Of a stretch of DNA of 64,000 bases, positions 11,601-23,200 are shown piece by piece. Origin of the DNA: Mesaphorura yosii (Eukaryota; Arthropoda; Collembola; Poduromorpha; Tullbergiidae); the NCBI GenBank assembly GCA_009869945.1, contig WIXG01000169.1, positions 1-64,000 on the forward strand. The letters are read 5' to 3'. A model generated the notes under the pieces. The model was not told where the DNA came from, searched no databases, and saw only the letters and a program-made list of their open reading frames with translations. Position 1 is the stretch's first letter. Each line of letters starts with the position of its first letter. The position numbers and the translations under genes were made by a program.

Positions 11601-14226
11601 GCTTAATTTAGAATTCCCTTGCTGAAGCAGTTACAATTTGTAAATGTCTTCCAACTTTTGCTCATTTGGACGTTCAGCCACACAAAAGCAATGAGTGTTG
11701 AGTGTTTTAGGTCAAGCATCACTGGAATCAATCTCATTATTATTCCGTTGACATTGTGGTCACAATTTTTCTCGACAGGCATGTTTGCTCACACATTTTC
11801 CAAATGAAGCAGGCGCTACAAACACAGGCACACGCGGAAGGGTGGAGATGAACTGTGTTAGTGGTTTAGTGGTAAACATTTCATGGCACGCGCCTCGCGT
11901 AACTGGAAGCATAAACAAATTCACACTATTGAGTACCAACCTCCGTACGCACTGCAAATGATGGTAACATTTTGGCCTTCGATGTACGGCCCGACGTATG
12001 TGATGTCGTTGATACTTGGATTATCATTGTTATTAGTGGAATGTTGACCAGTGTACAGAATTTGCTGATCAGCGATTGGCTGGAATCGCGATGTGTCTCG
12101 CACTTCCATGTGCGTCGGCGGCTCTAAAAGCAAACACGCAGGCATTTAATTTGACAAGCCATTGAAGTCATAAAGGCATAAAGAATTGTTTGGTACGACT
12201 GTTTCTACTTTATCGACTTCGCTAATTGTGTGTATTGAATTAAGAAAGCATAAAATTTCACTTTCACCAATAAATGGTCGCTAAGTTCAGCTTGAGATTG
12301 AGATTAAATGTTGTTTCCTGAATTATTCTGTACAAGGAGGAACTCCAATTTCAAAGATCGAAGCATTTCAGGCGCTCGGCTATCTGGGTTATCCCAACAT
12401 AAATTTATTTGAAAAACAAGCTGCTGTAAAACTACGAAATGCTACTATCAGCATTGTAAATCAGTTTCCTCCTCGAGACGAGAGCAAGTACGAGGCCTAC
12501 TATTTGGTTTTGTCTCAATGAATTCATTTCAGAAGCAAAATGTGAAACGTTAGGCTTGCGTCGGAACACAGTTCACAGTTCGTTGTAACCGATCATAAGA
12601 ACTCGAAAACTACGCGTTACGTATTAAATTGTGAATAAGCGAGAGTAGAGTGAAATGGAGTGGATAACGTTTTGTGTCTTATTTTCGAATAAAATATAAA
12701 TATTCACGTACGAATAATGTTGAGCCGGAAGACAAAATTGCTCGTAGGAACCGACTTGTAGTCGATGCGGCATCTGAAATACAGCAAAGATATGAAAGTT
12801 GAAAACAAGCATGCATCAACCTCAACCGCACAAGCATCTTTTATTGGGGTGTTTCGTGGCATGGCGTAGTCTACGCAACGTAATGTATCTATTTATAGAA
12901 TTCCGTGCTCTGGACCTAGGGCCGTGGAAAAGGAATATAATTGCGGGATTTCTGTTTCAACGAGAGGAAGAAATCGGTGTCTATTTCCAGACTCCAGACA
13001 GGCACGTATTGCATCTTAGCACATTCTAACACGTCGCGCGATCGCATCTTCCAAGAATTTAATATGAAACTTGAAAACTGAACATGGAAACGTCCCGAAA
13101 CGAAGAAACTAAAAAGTCTCTTGAAGAAATCCCTGATTCCAACTTTATTGCTTCAGCTCCTTCTTTCCTGCCCGAATGTGATATTCACCAGTAACCACTC
13201 GCATGAGTTTAGGGGCCCGGGTTAGTTTTCACTTGCAAGATTTATACGACCAACCTGTACAGTCCAGAATCAGCAAGAATCAAATCACGAATTATTAAAG
13301 CAGGAGGACGTCTCGAGTTTTGTGATACACGAAAGTAAAGGCGGAGACCCCAGTCATTCTTCAATGTCATGTGTCGAGGCTCCTCATCCGTGTTGCGGGC
13401 ATCGTAGCTGAAATGTGAAAAATACGAAAACATTTTCAATAATGATGATGAATGTTCCAAAATGGAAAGGTCGCTATGTCACACTGATCTGTTCCATTGT
13501 TCGGCGGAACCCGTTTACAGAATGGGATTGAGACTCTCGATTCGCTACGAACACAAATCCTTAGACCCGAATCACGGCACTGGATCAAATTCATCTCGAT
13601 CTCGATTTAATAAACTGTATCAATTGTATTGTTACACCATAAATAACAGTTGAAAATATCTACAAGGCCACAAGGTTCAGAGAAATTCTTTGTATAACTA
13701 TTTCACAGAAAGCATTGTAATCCTTTAATCCTATTTCTCGTGTGGGATGCCCGAAACCCTTCAGGTTTCACGACCAAGATAAAATGCGGTGATTGCAACC
13801 TTACCTGTAAATCGGAGTTCCATTGGAGTCTTTGAACCATAAGATCATAGCAACATCTTCAAAGGAATCAACTGGGCATGGAATTTGTGCGATAGTGTTC
13901 GCGATGCTTGTTATCTCTCTGACTGCAACGAAGATAGTCGCCAATCATACAATAGAAAAGAATCAAATTACTTTTGCATTGCATAAATGCGTTCCGGGAA
14001 AGGGTTTTCGGGGAAAATACGTAAGACTGTTCAATGAGCCTTCCGAAAAGTTTTCAGGTGTTGAACATGGCTTGACTTCGTGAGGCAATGCTGCCCCCAA
14101 TAATCGAGGTTCAGAAACGCATTTCTTACCTTTGTTCGGTTGAGCTTGACTCACCAGTCGAAAATTGGCCAAGCAGAGCAAAATTGATAGGTACAAGCGT
14201 GTAACCGTTTTCGGTGCGCAATTCAT
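2501..14226 (-). CDS. side: Sidestep-family Ig-superfamily axon-guidance protein (5' ten exons; 3' end outside window)
   Basis: Ten exons join in one frame: 14226-14130, 13922-13805, 13407-13255, 12773-12712, 12123-11941, 10054-9851, 7014-6866, 5779-5635, 4444-4317 and 2657-2501. They give 465 codons plus one base. Visible are a signal peptide (residues 1-28) and four Ig domains: Ig1 about 33-143, Ig2 about 144-272, Ig3 about 273-370, Ig4 about 371-465. Each Ig domain keeps its Cys...Trp...Cys core. Family signatures include ILWFKDSNGTPIYSYDAR and LYTCQASNNN. Known of the family: Side proteins are type I membrane proteins with five Ig domains, one fibronectin III domain and a short tail; they bind Beaten-path proteins on growing axons. 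So about half of the protein is present and the rest should lie left of position 1. Which Side paralogue this is cannot be told here. It looks intact: no stop or frameshift in any exon. Confidence 0.9.
2658..4316 (-). other. side intron 9 (1659 bases)
   Basis: A GT-AG intron splitting Ig4. I see no transposon ends, RNA gene or further exon in it. Confidence 0.8.
4317..4444 (-). CDS. side: side exon 9: first half of Ig4
   Basis: The acceptor is TTATTGCAG and the donor is TTCAG|GTAAAT, phase 1 in and phase 0 out. It encodes SPIVVLRF, the sequon NFS in GNFSEGE, the first Ig4 cysteine (MECHVQANP) and the tryptophan (TITWFFQ). Length is 128 bases. Confidence 0.93.
4445..5634 (-). other. side intron 8 (1190 bases)
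   Basis: A GT-AG intron between Ig3 and Ig4. Nothing recognisable was found; a short run of ATT repeats lies near 4757-4772. Confidence 0.8.
5635..5779 (-). CDS. side: side exon 8: second half of Ig3
   Basis: The acceptor is CATTTCGCAG and the donor is GTTT|GTAAGT, phase 0 in and phase 1 out. It encodes SIVFKPEVPDDGAAITC followed by KCDNPWIENHF, matching the Side Ig3 pattern of Asp-Asp-Gly, Cys and Asn-Pro. A Cys sits two residues after the core cysteine, where family members usually have a non-Cys residue. Confidence 0.92.
5780..6865 (-). other. side intron 7 (1086 bases)
   Basis: A phase 0 intron inside Ig3. Open frames on both strands here have no recognisable domain. Confidence 0.75.
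6866..7014 (-). CDS. side: side exon 7: first half of Ig3
   Basis: The acceptor is TGTGTTTGCAG. The exon encodes the strand leading into Ig3 (VKHIEVEIPDQMTAG), the first cysteine (NISCTVSG) and the tryptophan (MEFWRAQ). The donor ATC|GTAATC is weaker than most but is the one that keeps phase 0 into exon 8. Length is 149 bases. Confidence 0.88.
7015..9850 (-). other. side intron 6 (2836 bases)
   Basis: The largest complete intron in the visible gene, between Ig2 and Ig3. I see no exon or mobile element in it. Confidence 0.8.
9851..10054 (-). CDS. side: side exon 6: rest of Ig2
   Basis: The acceptor is CTGTTTGCAG and the donor is TACC|GTAAGT, phase 1 at both ends. It encodes the Ig2 tryptophan (VIWYRNGVLVDETYEL) and second cysteine (LYTCQASNNN), typical of Side proteins. 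Possible N-glycosylation sequons are NHS and NET. Length is 204 bases. Confidence 0.95.
10055..11940 (-). other. side intron 5 (1886 bases)
   Basis: Splits Ig2. It includes a purine-rich plus-strand stretch around 11150-11280. No exon was recognised. Confidence 0.8.
11941..12123 (-). CDS. side: side exon 5: Ig1-Ig2 linker and start of Ig2
   Basis: The acceptor is TGCTTTTAG. The exon starts with the interdomain motif QPPTHMEVRD and ends at VGPYIEGQNVTIICSAYG, which holds the first Ig2 cysteine and an N-glycosylation sequon (NVT). Between them is an Asn-rich loop (HSTNNNDNPS). The donor is again the unusual GTTGGT; moving it four bases to the nearby GTACTC would put a stop in exon 6. Confidence 0.92.
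12124..12711 (-). other. side intron 4 (588 bases)
   Basis: Separates Ig1 from the Ig1-Ig2 linker exon. Nothing recognisable inside. Confidence 0.8.
12712..12773 (-). CDS. side: side exon 4: end of Ig1 (62-base microexon)
   Basis: This very short exon has acceptor GTATTTCAG and donor ATTC|GTACGT. It supplies the second Ig1 cysteine (CRIDYKS) and the closing strand FVFRLNII. It enters in phase 2 and leaves in phase 1. Its place is secured by exact phase fit on both sides and by the conserved YRCR motif made across the junction. Confidence 0.9.
12774..13254 (-). other. side intron 3 (481 bases), GTTGGT donor
   Basis: Splits the arginine codon of the YRC motif in Ig1. Nothing recognisable inside. 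Confidence 0.8.
13255..13407 (-). CDS. side: side exon 3: middle of Ig1
   Basis: The acceptor is ACATTTCAG. The exon encodes SYDARN near its start and the Ig strand-F motif DSGLYR at its end. The donor is TACAG|GTTGGT, an unusual site. It is required, because only this junction restores Tyr-Arg-Cys with exon 4 and keeps the frame. It enters and leaves in phase 2. Confidence 0.92.
13408..13804 (-). other. side intron 2 (397 bases)
   Basis: Splits the serine codon in the PIYSYDAR motif of Ig1. Nothing recognisable inside. Confidence 0.8.
13805..13922 (-). CDS. side: side exon 2: first half of Ig1
   Basis: The acceptor is TTCGTTGCAG and the donor is ACAG|GTAAGG; the exon enters in phase 1 and leaves in phase 2. 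It encodes the first Ig1 cysteine (IPCPVD) and the core tryptophan in ILWFKDSNGTPIY, a near-diagnostic Side-family stretch. Length is 118 bases. Confidence 0.93.
14130..14226 (-). CDS. side: side exon 1: start codon and signal peptide
   Basis: The exon encodes residues 1-32 plus one base. A basic n-region (K6, R10) is followed by a hydrophobic core LYLSILLCLANF, and cleavage after SQA (residue 28) is plausible. An in-frame TGA lies five codons upstream (14241-14239), which fixes this ATG as the first in frame. The donor is AAAG|GTAAGA in phase 1. The next exon must enter in phase 1, and exon 2 does. An earlier GTGAGT inside the exon would be phase 0 and would bring exon 2 into a stop. Intron 1 is only 207 bases. 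Confidence 0.85.
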
Positions 14227-17200
14227 ATCAACATCGTATCACAAAATCAAGTACTAATGAATTGTAATTGCCACTGGTCACTTCTTCGCACCAAATCCAA
14301 TCAACACCGCTGGATCGGATCCTATACACAATTTGAAGGTCTGCGTAAAGCTGTCGAGGTGTGCCGTAGTGAAGGAGACAGCAACAACTGTAACTTGAAA
14401 TGACTAAAATGTACTAAACCAACGTTTTTCAAGACATGAAATAAGTAACGTCGTTCCCATTTCTTAAGATTCCCCTACAAAAGAACTTGGATCCGTGCCC
14501 GAAATTATGAATACGTGTATTGAGTGTTTTTATTGCGAGTTGAGGATCTTCGGTCTCGCATTTTGCTTACCGTTTTTTAGTTTCAATGTCAATATGCGTG
14601 AAGTGGCGGAATCTACGCCACATGTGTTCCTGTTTTTTGTTTTCTGCATGTTCTTTTCAGTATCACACCGAACGAATACTTCGTATGTTGTTATTTGACA
14701 TGGGAAAAAGTTGAAGGCTGCTATCTTTATGTCGCGAGTCGCGACTCAGCCAACTTGGTCGGGAAATGCCAAGCCACGTCGCCTGGCGGGTTTGAGGATG
14801 TTGTGGAAGTGAAGAGCGATTCTCAGAGCATAAAAATTAAAAGAAGAAGCTTGGCATAATTAGCTACAGCAATTACGTTACATGCAAGAGTTAAGGGTTT
14901 ATGATTACGCAACAAACAAAATCCTCAGACATCGTAAATGTGCATCCAATTACCGTTTTAACGCCTTCCCTTCCTCAGCGATTTATTGTTAAATGTCCCC
15001 AGCATATTTAAAATCTTAACAGCAAATTTCCTGTCTCACGAAGTGACCCAGTTTGAATGTTTTCAACTCGCCTCAAAGATGTGGAGAATTTGTACCCAAA
15101 TTCCAAACCCGTAACCCTTTGATGGTTATGAATTCCAGGCAAGAACGAGGCGAGATTGTGAGTCAAAGTTGCTTGAGATTACTCTGGCAGTCACGGCAGG
15201 TATGCTAGGATATTACGACCTCTGAGAGCATAAATGCTCTGAGGTGAAACAACAGCAGCAGGAGAAAGTCTAAAGAATTTCACTTTGTCATAACTCATTC
15301 ATTTTCTTTATGGTCTCTCTGAATAATCTTTGAAAGGAGAAGAAAGTATTTCTTACATCATCCATGTAAAGCTCTGGCCTGGCTTATAAGTTAAAAGGGT
15401 TCCGTGGACCAGAAGATGCTATATTTCTTGGATTGGCCGAAGCGGCTAAGCACATATCATAATTGTACGTCGTGGTTTATGGGAGGTTAAAGAGTTTGCA
15501 CTTTCGCCCAGAACGACGACACCTGAACCTTTACCTTTCTGTTGACCCAGTTTCACCTGCAATGCTTTTCCCTTCATAATAATGGCCCGCGTAGTGTCCA
15601 CCTGCTCCAAGCATACATCATCCAACCTTCCAAACCATTCGACCTTCAAATCAATCCAGTACCACATAACATATTGATGAAATGTACAAAATCTCCTTGA
15701 ACCTTTGAAACGCCTTGACAAATATTTGAGATTCTTTTCAGAACAATTTTTGTTTTGAATGATTTTGGCGCTGGATCAACAATTCCTTGACTTTTGTCGT
15801 TTGAGCTTGCTAGCAAAGACATTTCGTAATCGCAACCGCAACACGTGTGATTCTGAAAGCTTGCTTCTTCAAGACGTGGCTGGCAATGAATGTACTCATG
15901 ATTCATGCGCAAGACTGAACTCTTGGCTCATGAATGTTTACTGAAGATGACACTCTTCATGCTGAATATTTGATCCTTCAACTTTGAGTTGTGGTAATGC
16001 CGTAGTTTAATGTTATATAGCTACTTTGCTTCCTTCGTACTGGACCGGCGGAACAAATTTCGAACCCTCCCGTGCACCTAAATCTACTCGCTGGACGTAA
16101 GATTTTGATCCGAGTGGGAAGAAACTAAGTTAATCATAAATTCTATGCATTTTACTTCAAACATAATTTGGATTTACATATGTAGAGCCCGGGTCTTCCT
16201 ACAAAAACGACGCTTGCGAGACTTATTTTTCTGTTGTGAGCTTGCTTACTTCTGTTGTGATAATCGTAAAAAATTTTGCTGCCAACTGCAGAATCCGGTA
16301 ATGTTTTATTTTTTCAATACCACTCAATTTTTGCTTCAACTCTGAAAGGATCTTCAAGTTATATCATTCATTCCGAATTTGAAAATTAACTCGAAAGCTG
16401 ATTGGCGTCTTTCCAAACTATTTCTTAAGTCGAATAAGCTTAGTTATGTGCCTGTGGAAGTTACGTGGCGCGCGCGTACTCATTTCATCACTTCATTCAG
16501 CTTCGCACTTTTTGCCGGATAGAAACACGGCAGCCGCACGCGGTTCTAAAAAGAAATTCATGCCCACTTCTCCATCTGTACCACGAGAATACTGGCAATA
16601 GAACTAAAACTCGATTTCAGAGAAGGTGAAAGGAGATGAAGTCGAGCTCTATCATGCATGTGCTCAAACAGCGTTCTTTGTTAAAAAGCTGCATTAGCTT
16701 TCCAATGTGCTTTTGAATTGTGAAAGAAGTACGACCTGCTTGCACCAGATGGTGAAACAGACCCAAACGTCTCGCTCGTACATCGTACTGCTGCTCGACT
16801 AAGTCGCACGCAAATGGATCGGAGAAAGAAATAGCGTACGGAGTTGACAAAAGTTTACAGGCTTGGCAGCCAGCTACTGCAACTATGGGGCCGTCTCTGA
16901 AGGTAATGAATCTTGCAGGAAAATTAGCTTATGTGCATGTAACGTTTTTTATTGTCGCAAATAAATAAGCCATTACAAGAATTCACGTAGCGTCTCCAGA
17001 GAAAACTGTAGCTTGCTTTAAAGTTCATGAAACGTTTACATAAACTCAAAAATGTTCTATTTCTTGAATGCGTTAGGCCTTTATTCCGCTCTGCGGCTTT
17101 TTCTTACTAGTTTTTCGGTCACAAGGATAATGCCACATTTCAGTACCTTGAATATAAGATTGACTAATGTGCCCTGGTCACGAATAACTCCTACGTCCGC

Positions 17201-20200
17201 ACCCAGTGCGCTAGTGGCTGGCTGGAGCAGCGAACGAAAACAGAATGAGTGACCTTACGGCCTGAAACAGGAATCTTTACAAATTGCATTTGAATTTCAT
17301 GACACATTCCTAGCTCATCAAGTACATTACACAGGATGTGTCTCATCTGTATTTAAAGTGCCCCATTGGATTCGTAATTGGATTCCTTGTGATTTCAAAT
17401 TTCACAATGTTGTGTAAAGCATAATTCACGCACAATGACATCCAGATAGATTAGGCCAGTCAGTCGCTAGTACAAATGACTACGTCTGTAATCGACTCAA
17501 TCCGTATCCCCGCAATTGTATTGTTTTCTCGGTTGATGCCGTTCATTATGGCATAATCTGACAAACTGCCGCATGAATTATGGTTGTAGAAGTGGATGAA
17601 GAATTTCAGTTGCGTGGTCGCGGCAAGAAATTTATTTCCCGATCAAGATCTGATAAGAACGTACGTGGAAGGCGAACTGCGGTATTCATGTGGCTTTTAA
17701 GATTCCTGGTGCAGAAAATGGATTACAAATTTGGTTTCTGTCAAAAGTGGGAACAATATTTATGGTTCCAAATGGCAAAGGTCGGTCAGAAATCAAGTTG
17801 AGTGAGCCGTGCACTCTGCTTAATCAGAAGCGTGATTCAGAGATACGCAAATAATAAAGTTGCCTTTTGGACATCGCACAAAAATAGCTTGGACCTGATG
17901 TAGATCATTTCTACTGAATTACAATTAATAGTAGACAAAATAATGCTTCTAATATTTGAAGCCATAAATTATCTCGTGCACATTTTCAGATGCAATGATG
18001 ATAATGCATTAAGCAAACGGAATGCAGTGCCGGACTTGCTTTCATGCAATGCCCGGAAGAAAGGGATTACATTAAAGAGGTTTATCACGATTTGCTTTGA
18101 TTTCATTGTGCGTTTTTAAATTGTAGTCAGGCCATCAAGACCTTATACGCGGCATTTATTGCGGATGCATGGAGCACTGAAAGCAGGACTCTGCGAGAAA
18201 CTAAGGAAGTCCATAAAAATAAATTATAGCCCTCGTGCGGTTGCGGGATTGAAGCTCAACAAACAAGAACAAGTAATTCCATGCGCATTTTGAGGTTTAA
18301 AAGGAATTCATAAAAATCATATCAGCGCATCATATTTGTGCAAAGAGGAAATAAAGTGATTCATAAAACGAGTAGCCGTGGAACAGGGTTGAGATGCCTG
18401 GAACAATCATCTCTTCAGGAAGTTTGAATGCAGTAAAATATGGAAGTTCTTTTCATTATAGGGCTGAAGGTTTAATCTAAGGAAATGTAAAAATATATTA
18501 TGGCCTCAAGCGAAATCTGTACGCAAAGATTTATACGATCTGAGGTTTTCGCTGCCCGCAGAAGTTCGGCTTAGAGTTTTGAAGTATCTTCGAGGCACTG
18601 ATGTTGGTTGGTGAAAGCGAGGCTGAAGGTTCTACAGCGAAACAAATCAATGCCTGTACAGGTGCAAACTTTATTGCCTTGCAGCGAAGTGCAACGTGAA
18701 ATGGAACATTACGCGGATCATCGCGTCTACTTTGCCCTGCCGTCATCAGTGTTGAGTGTTGAGCTGCGAAATTGAAACTGTCCAAGAGGAAACTTGAAAC
18801 TTCAAAAAATGAAAGTTGCCTGAAGCGTAAAAAGAAGAGCAAACCAGAGAAAGGAAATGAAAGAAACAATAACACAAAAATTTCCAGGTCCACATCTCAA
18901 CTCACTTGTTTCTAAGTTCATGGAGGAAATGGTCGTACATCAGCTTTAACTGGTCTGCCTTGGATATTAATGTTTTTAAACGAACGCTGCTGCGCCTTAG
19001 CTCTTTATCTCTGAGATACGTTTCATTTCAAATATCGCCTTCAATCTTGCATTACTATGAAACGAATACAATCAACAGCGTTGGCTGGGTCCATGCTTTA
19101 TTGCCTAATTTTGCCCATCTTCGTGGGCGCTCTTTTCTGGGCGAGAGCGAGAGTTCAAGAACGAATGCGTCGTACCATTGCCGCGGCATACTTGTATTTC
19201 AAACTGGGAGACACTTTCCAATTATTACATTCCCAGCCGAACTTTCCTTCGCTTTTCTCAAACACCGCTCCCATTCCGGGTTTTGCCTCTTGCTTGCCCT
19301 GTTCAAATTTTCTCGCTGTTCTGGTGGATCAAATAACAATTTTGAAGCTGAGTAACTCTATTCGCCTCCGCATTCTCTTTCTCAGCAGAAATATGAACTG
19401 GAGAGTATTTTCTGTACATTTTTTTCTGGTGTTTTTCTTGTATTAAAGTTTGTATTTTGTATCTTGACTCCTATCATTCGGGCAGTTTCGTCCTGTTTCT
19501 GTTATTTGGTCAGCGTTTGAGCGAATAGTTTTCTAGACTAGCGTGCCATCGTGCCTCTAAGCAGAAATCAGATCCAAAGATCATTTCCTTGCTCTGCTTC
19601 GCTTTGGCGAATCTGAGAATTTATTCTCGCATTTAATTATTGAGGATCTGAATAAGGAACTGAATTTTTATTTGTTTATTTATTGAAAGAATTTTTAATT
19701 TAATTTTTGATGCTTTCTTTGTTTTCATCCGAAACAATGAGCTGAAATGAAAGTTTTGTTCGAGCACAGTCGTAACATTTATTAAAGTGTCGCGATTTCT
19801 GTTTGGTCTGGGCGAAAACTGAGACTTCTGTATTCGAGCATACATTTCTATTTTGACAAACTTTTTAATTGGAATAATTTTATTCAAATCTGGGACTACA
19901 TTTCATCTTACAATTTTCTGAAACACTGCGAAAATATTCCATTGACTCATTTATTTCAAGTTTATCATAATATTTCTTGCGCTGGTTTTAATTAAGGAAT
20001 ATCTATTGAAGTGCGACAAGTGCCATGAAATTCTAATAACACTTTCACATCTGCTACGGCCATCAGAGCGCGCCTGACTGTCAAATAAACATTTCTAAAA
20101 TAACGTTAACTCGCTATTGTAGCATTCGAGCCTACAGGTTCTCATAAACTTGGGTGTTGATTCTACCATGCTGTTCACTTACAGAACGATGCTTACTATA

Positions 20201-23200
20201 CTCCTATACATAATTCAAAAATTAAGTTCCACTGCGCAAATTTTTCTACAACGTTTCTTGAACTGAAGTTGAAATTCACTTCAAGTATATTGTTCATCTT
20301 GCCCAAAGTTTTAAAAAGCTTACGAGCTTTTGCTGACCTCTTTGAAATTAAGTTTACCCTGAATTCATTTGTTGGAATTAACGGCGGTGCAAACTGCAAA
20401 CCATTAACACAATTATTAATAAGTCCCTGAACTCGGTGCCGAATTATCCTGTGTCGGCATATCCGAGAATTGGAAGTTTTAACGAAAGTTTTAAGTAAAA
20501 GCTCGTTTCTTCGGCCAGGAAAACCTAATTGGAATCTGTTGGAATCTTGCTGCAACTTTCGGAAATTTGGCTATGCTGCACATCCATTAAAGCGTTCTCA
20601 TCATATTCCTCTTTTGATGGATCTTTTAAAGTTCTGATTTGGTTGAATTTTTTAACTTGAACAAAGACTGGCTGGAATTTAAATATTCATATTTGCTGTA
20701 TTCATATTAAGTATACATGTTGTCAAATCGACTCTGAAATCTGAACGAAAAACCGAAGGAAATACGGCGATGAGCAATGCTGATATGACTCATAGGACCA
20801 CAGAATTACTAACCAATAATAATTCTTAGTAATTTTGTGCATAGGACAATTTGGAAAATGAAACAACAGAGAAGTCATCACTTTCTGTAGTACTTTGGAA
20901 CTACTTTTAATCAGAACAAATATTCTGAATTCAAAATGGCGCACACATGTCGTTGCACTTTGCTGGCTTTGCATATGGGTAGTGCTTTTGATTTTAAACT
21001 TAAACTTACATGCATCCTGTGCTGATGTAATGTATTATGTATGCTGGTCAGACTCAAGCCATAAAGTTTCTGCACTGCCTTCAGGGAACGACTCTCTTGG
21101 GCTTCCTTTTGATATTTTATTCCGAATAATAAAGAAAACATAAAATAAAATGGAAAAGAAAGCTGGAAAGCTATGGTACTTAAATGGTCAGCGCGGAATC
21201 TGCAGCAGAAGCACAAGGTAATTGCGTGAAAGTATTGAAGAGTAAACAAGGAAGCCTTGTTTATTACGCATTTATCATAGCAGGTCGCCATTGTCACGTG
21301 TTGTCGGTCTTCTCAGGTAGCTGGTCCTCCTCAGGCAGTAGCAGAATATCAAATCCCAAAAGCATCTTAACAACCTTCAATTTTCGTGACCCTGCCCGAG
21401 CTTGCAAAAACGAAGAGTGATCAAGCATTCGTAGCCGTTCTTTTCCAAGCGTGAAGCCAGTGGACACGTTTTTACGTTGGACACGTTTAAACGAAAATTA
21501 CTGGCTGTATTTCCCTTAAATGATTCGCAACAAACGAACGCTTCTCGCATCTAAGCTTTCTAGCCATGTTTCGCCGAATACAAAACTAGCATGACATAAA
21601 ATATTTGTGCCATGACCAAGACCGACCATACTTTTGAGTGTTTACATTGCCAACATCTTACACTGCATATTGCGTTGCAGTTCCCTCCAGGCCCCGGTTT
21701 TTATTATTTCTAGTCAACGCAAAAGCTTCAGCAGCCGTAGTATTGCTTTTATTTAAAGACGTTATAACGGCTCTCTCGTATCTGCATGTAAACGAGTTAC
21801 ACTTATCGATACAATGTTATTCAAATAAAACTCATCACCTTTCCTCGCTCGCTTTGCTTATTGCCGCTTGCGTCTGTTTTCCCAAGTACCAATAATATGA
21901 GGAAATGAGTCTTTGCCGGCGGTGTATAGAAGTGAGCCTCGTCAAATGTAGTAATAAAGACGAGTTATCATGCCTTATTGTGTTGAAGGGTTGGTAAGGG
22001 CAACCAGAGGTTAGATTTACAAAATCAGCTGGCCAACGAAGCTAGAAATTTTAACCAAAAAACCAGAATAGGTGCACACCAATTTAGCTGATCTCGAAAT
22101 GAACCACTGGACATAGAAGGGAAATAAAGTGACAGTGTGACCTCATTCTTCCTGTATTAAACCCTTGTAAAAAATTTTGCAAGCACTTTGCATCAAAGGA
22201 ATTGGAAATTGACAGAATTTATTCACGCAAACATTCTTTATGAGCTTCCCTTGTTATGTGGAGAGGAGAGACAAAAGTCAAGTTGAAATAACAATTTATA
22301 CCGAAGAAAGAAGATGTAAGTACTGAACAGAAGTCTCCTTGTAATTTCCTGTATGAGTGTTCTGGGAATTAAAACCAGGGAAAGAAAGTGGTATTATTCC
22401 ATTATTACTGCGACACACCTGCACAAGTGGCGACTTGTTCTCGAGGACGACGGGCACATTATTGTTCCCAGCACACTTTCGCAACTCGTTCCACCACGTC
22501 CCCTTTTAACATTTCTCCTCCTAACCACTTTTTTCCGAAATGAGAAAACGAGCGAACGTCAATGGAAGCCAATCTAATTTAATGTATTATTGTAATTGTA
22601 ATTGAAGAAGATTCCCTTTGAACGAAGGGGTTATACAAACCAAGAACGGGCTATTGGTCGATCGCCAATGAAGAGTTAGTTTAGTTACATGCTCTGGGGC
22701 AAAGGTTGCCATTATATTTTAGAAAGTCAACGTTTAGTGGTCTCTCAAGTTGAAAGCATTAAACCCATTTCACATTTGGACTAGTTAAACGTGAAAGCAA
22801 GAGCGTGATCACAGGGTGAAAGCAGGAAATAATGGTGAATGGTTTGAAAGGAAAATTATTGGAAATTATTACCATTATACCTCCGTCATAAAATACGTGA
22901 GTTCGGAAAGGCCCATAAAGAACACGGGAATGGTTCACAAGTGAGGCATCACAAGTGATCTTAAGGTCGCTCAAGGGACTTGGCCAACGCCATTTTCTTT
23001 CCGTTTTCATTCAAACCTCAATGCTTTTACCAAAAGTGGCGAGTTTGCGTCCTGTCATCATTTCAGGTCCTTTCGAGTTTTTCTTCTCCCATGTAATCGA
23101 GGGTTAACAGAACTTGAAAGTGAACATGTTCACGGTACGAAGAATTCACGTTTGCTTATTAAAATGTCATATTTTGGTGTCTCCTATCTAATGATTGTCA

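Noticed and set aside
18531-19446. Overlapping long frames on both strands near 18.5-19.4 kb
   Set aside because: Hydrophobic and aromatic bias typical of T-rich non-coding DNA; no motif, and the frames exclude each other.
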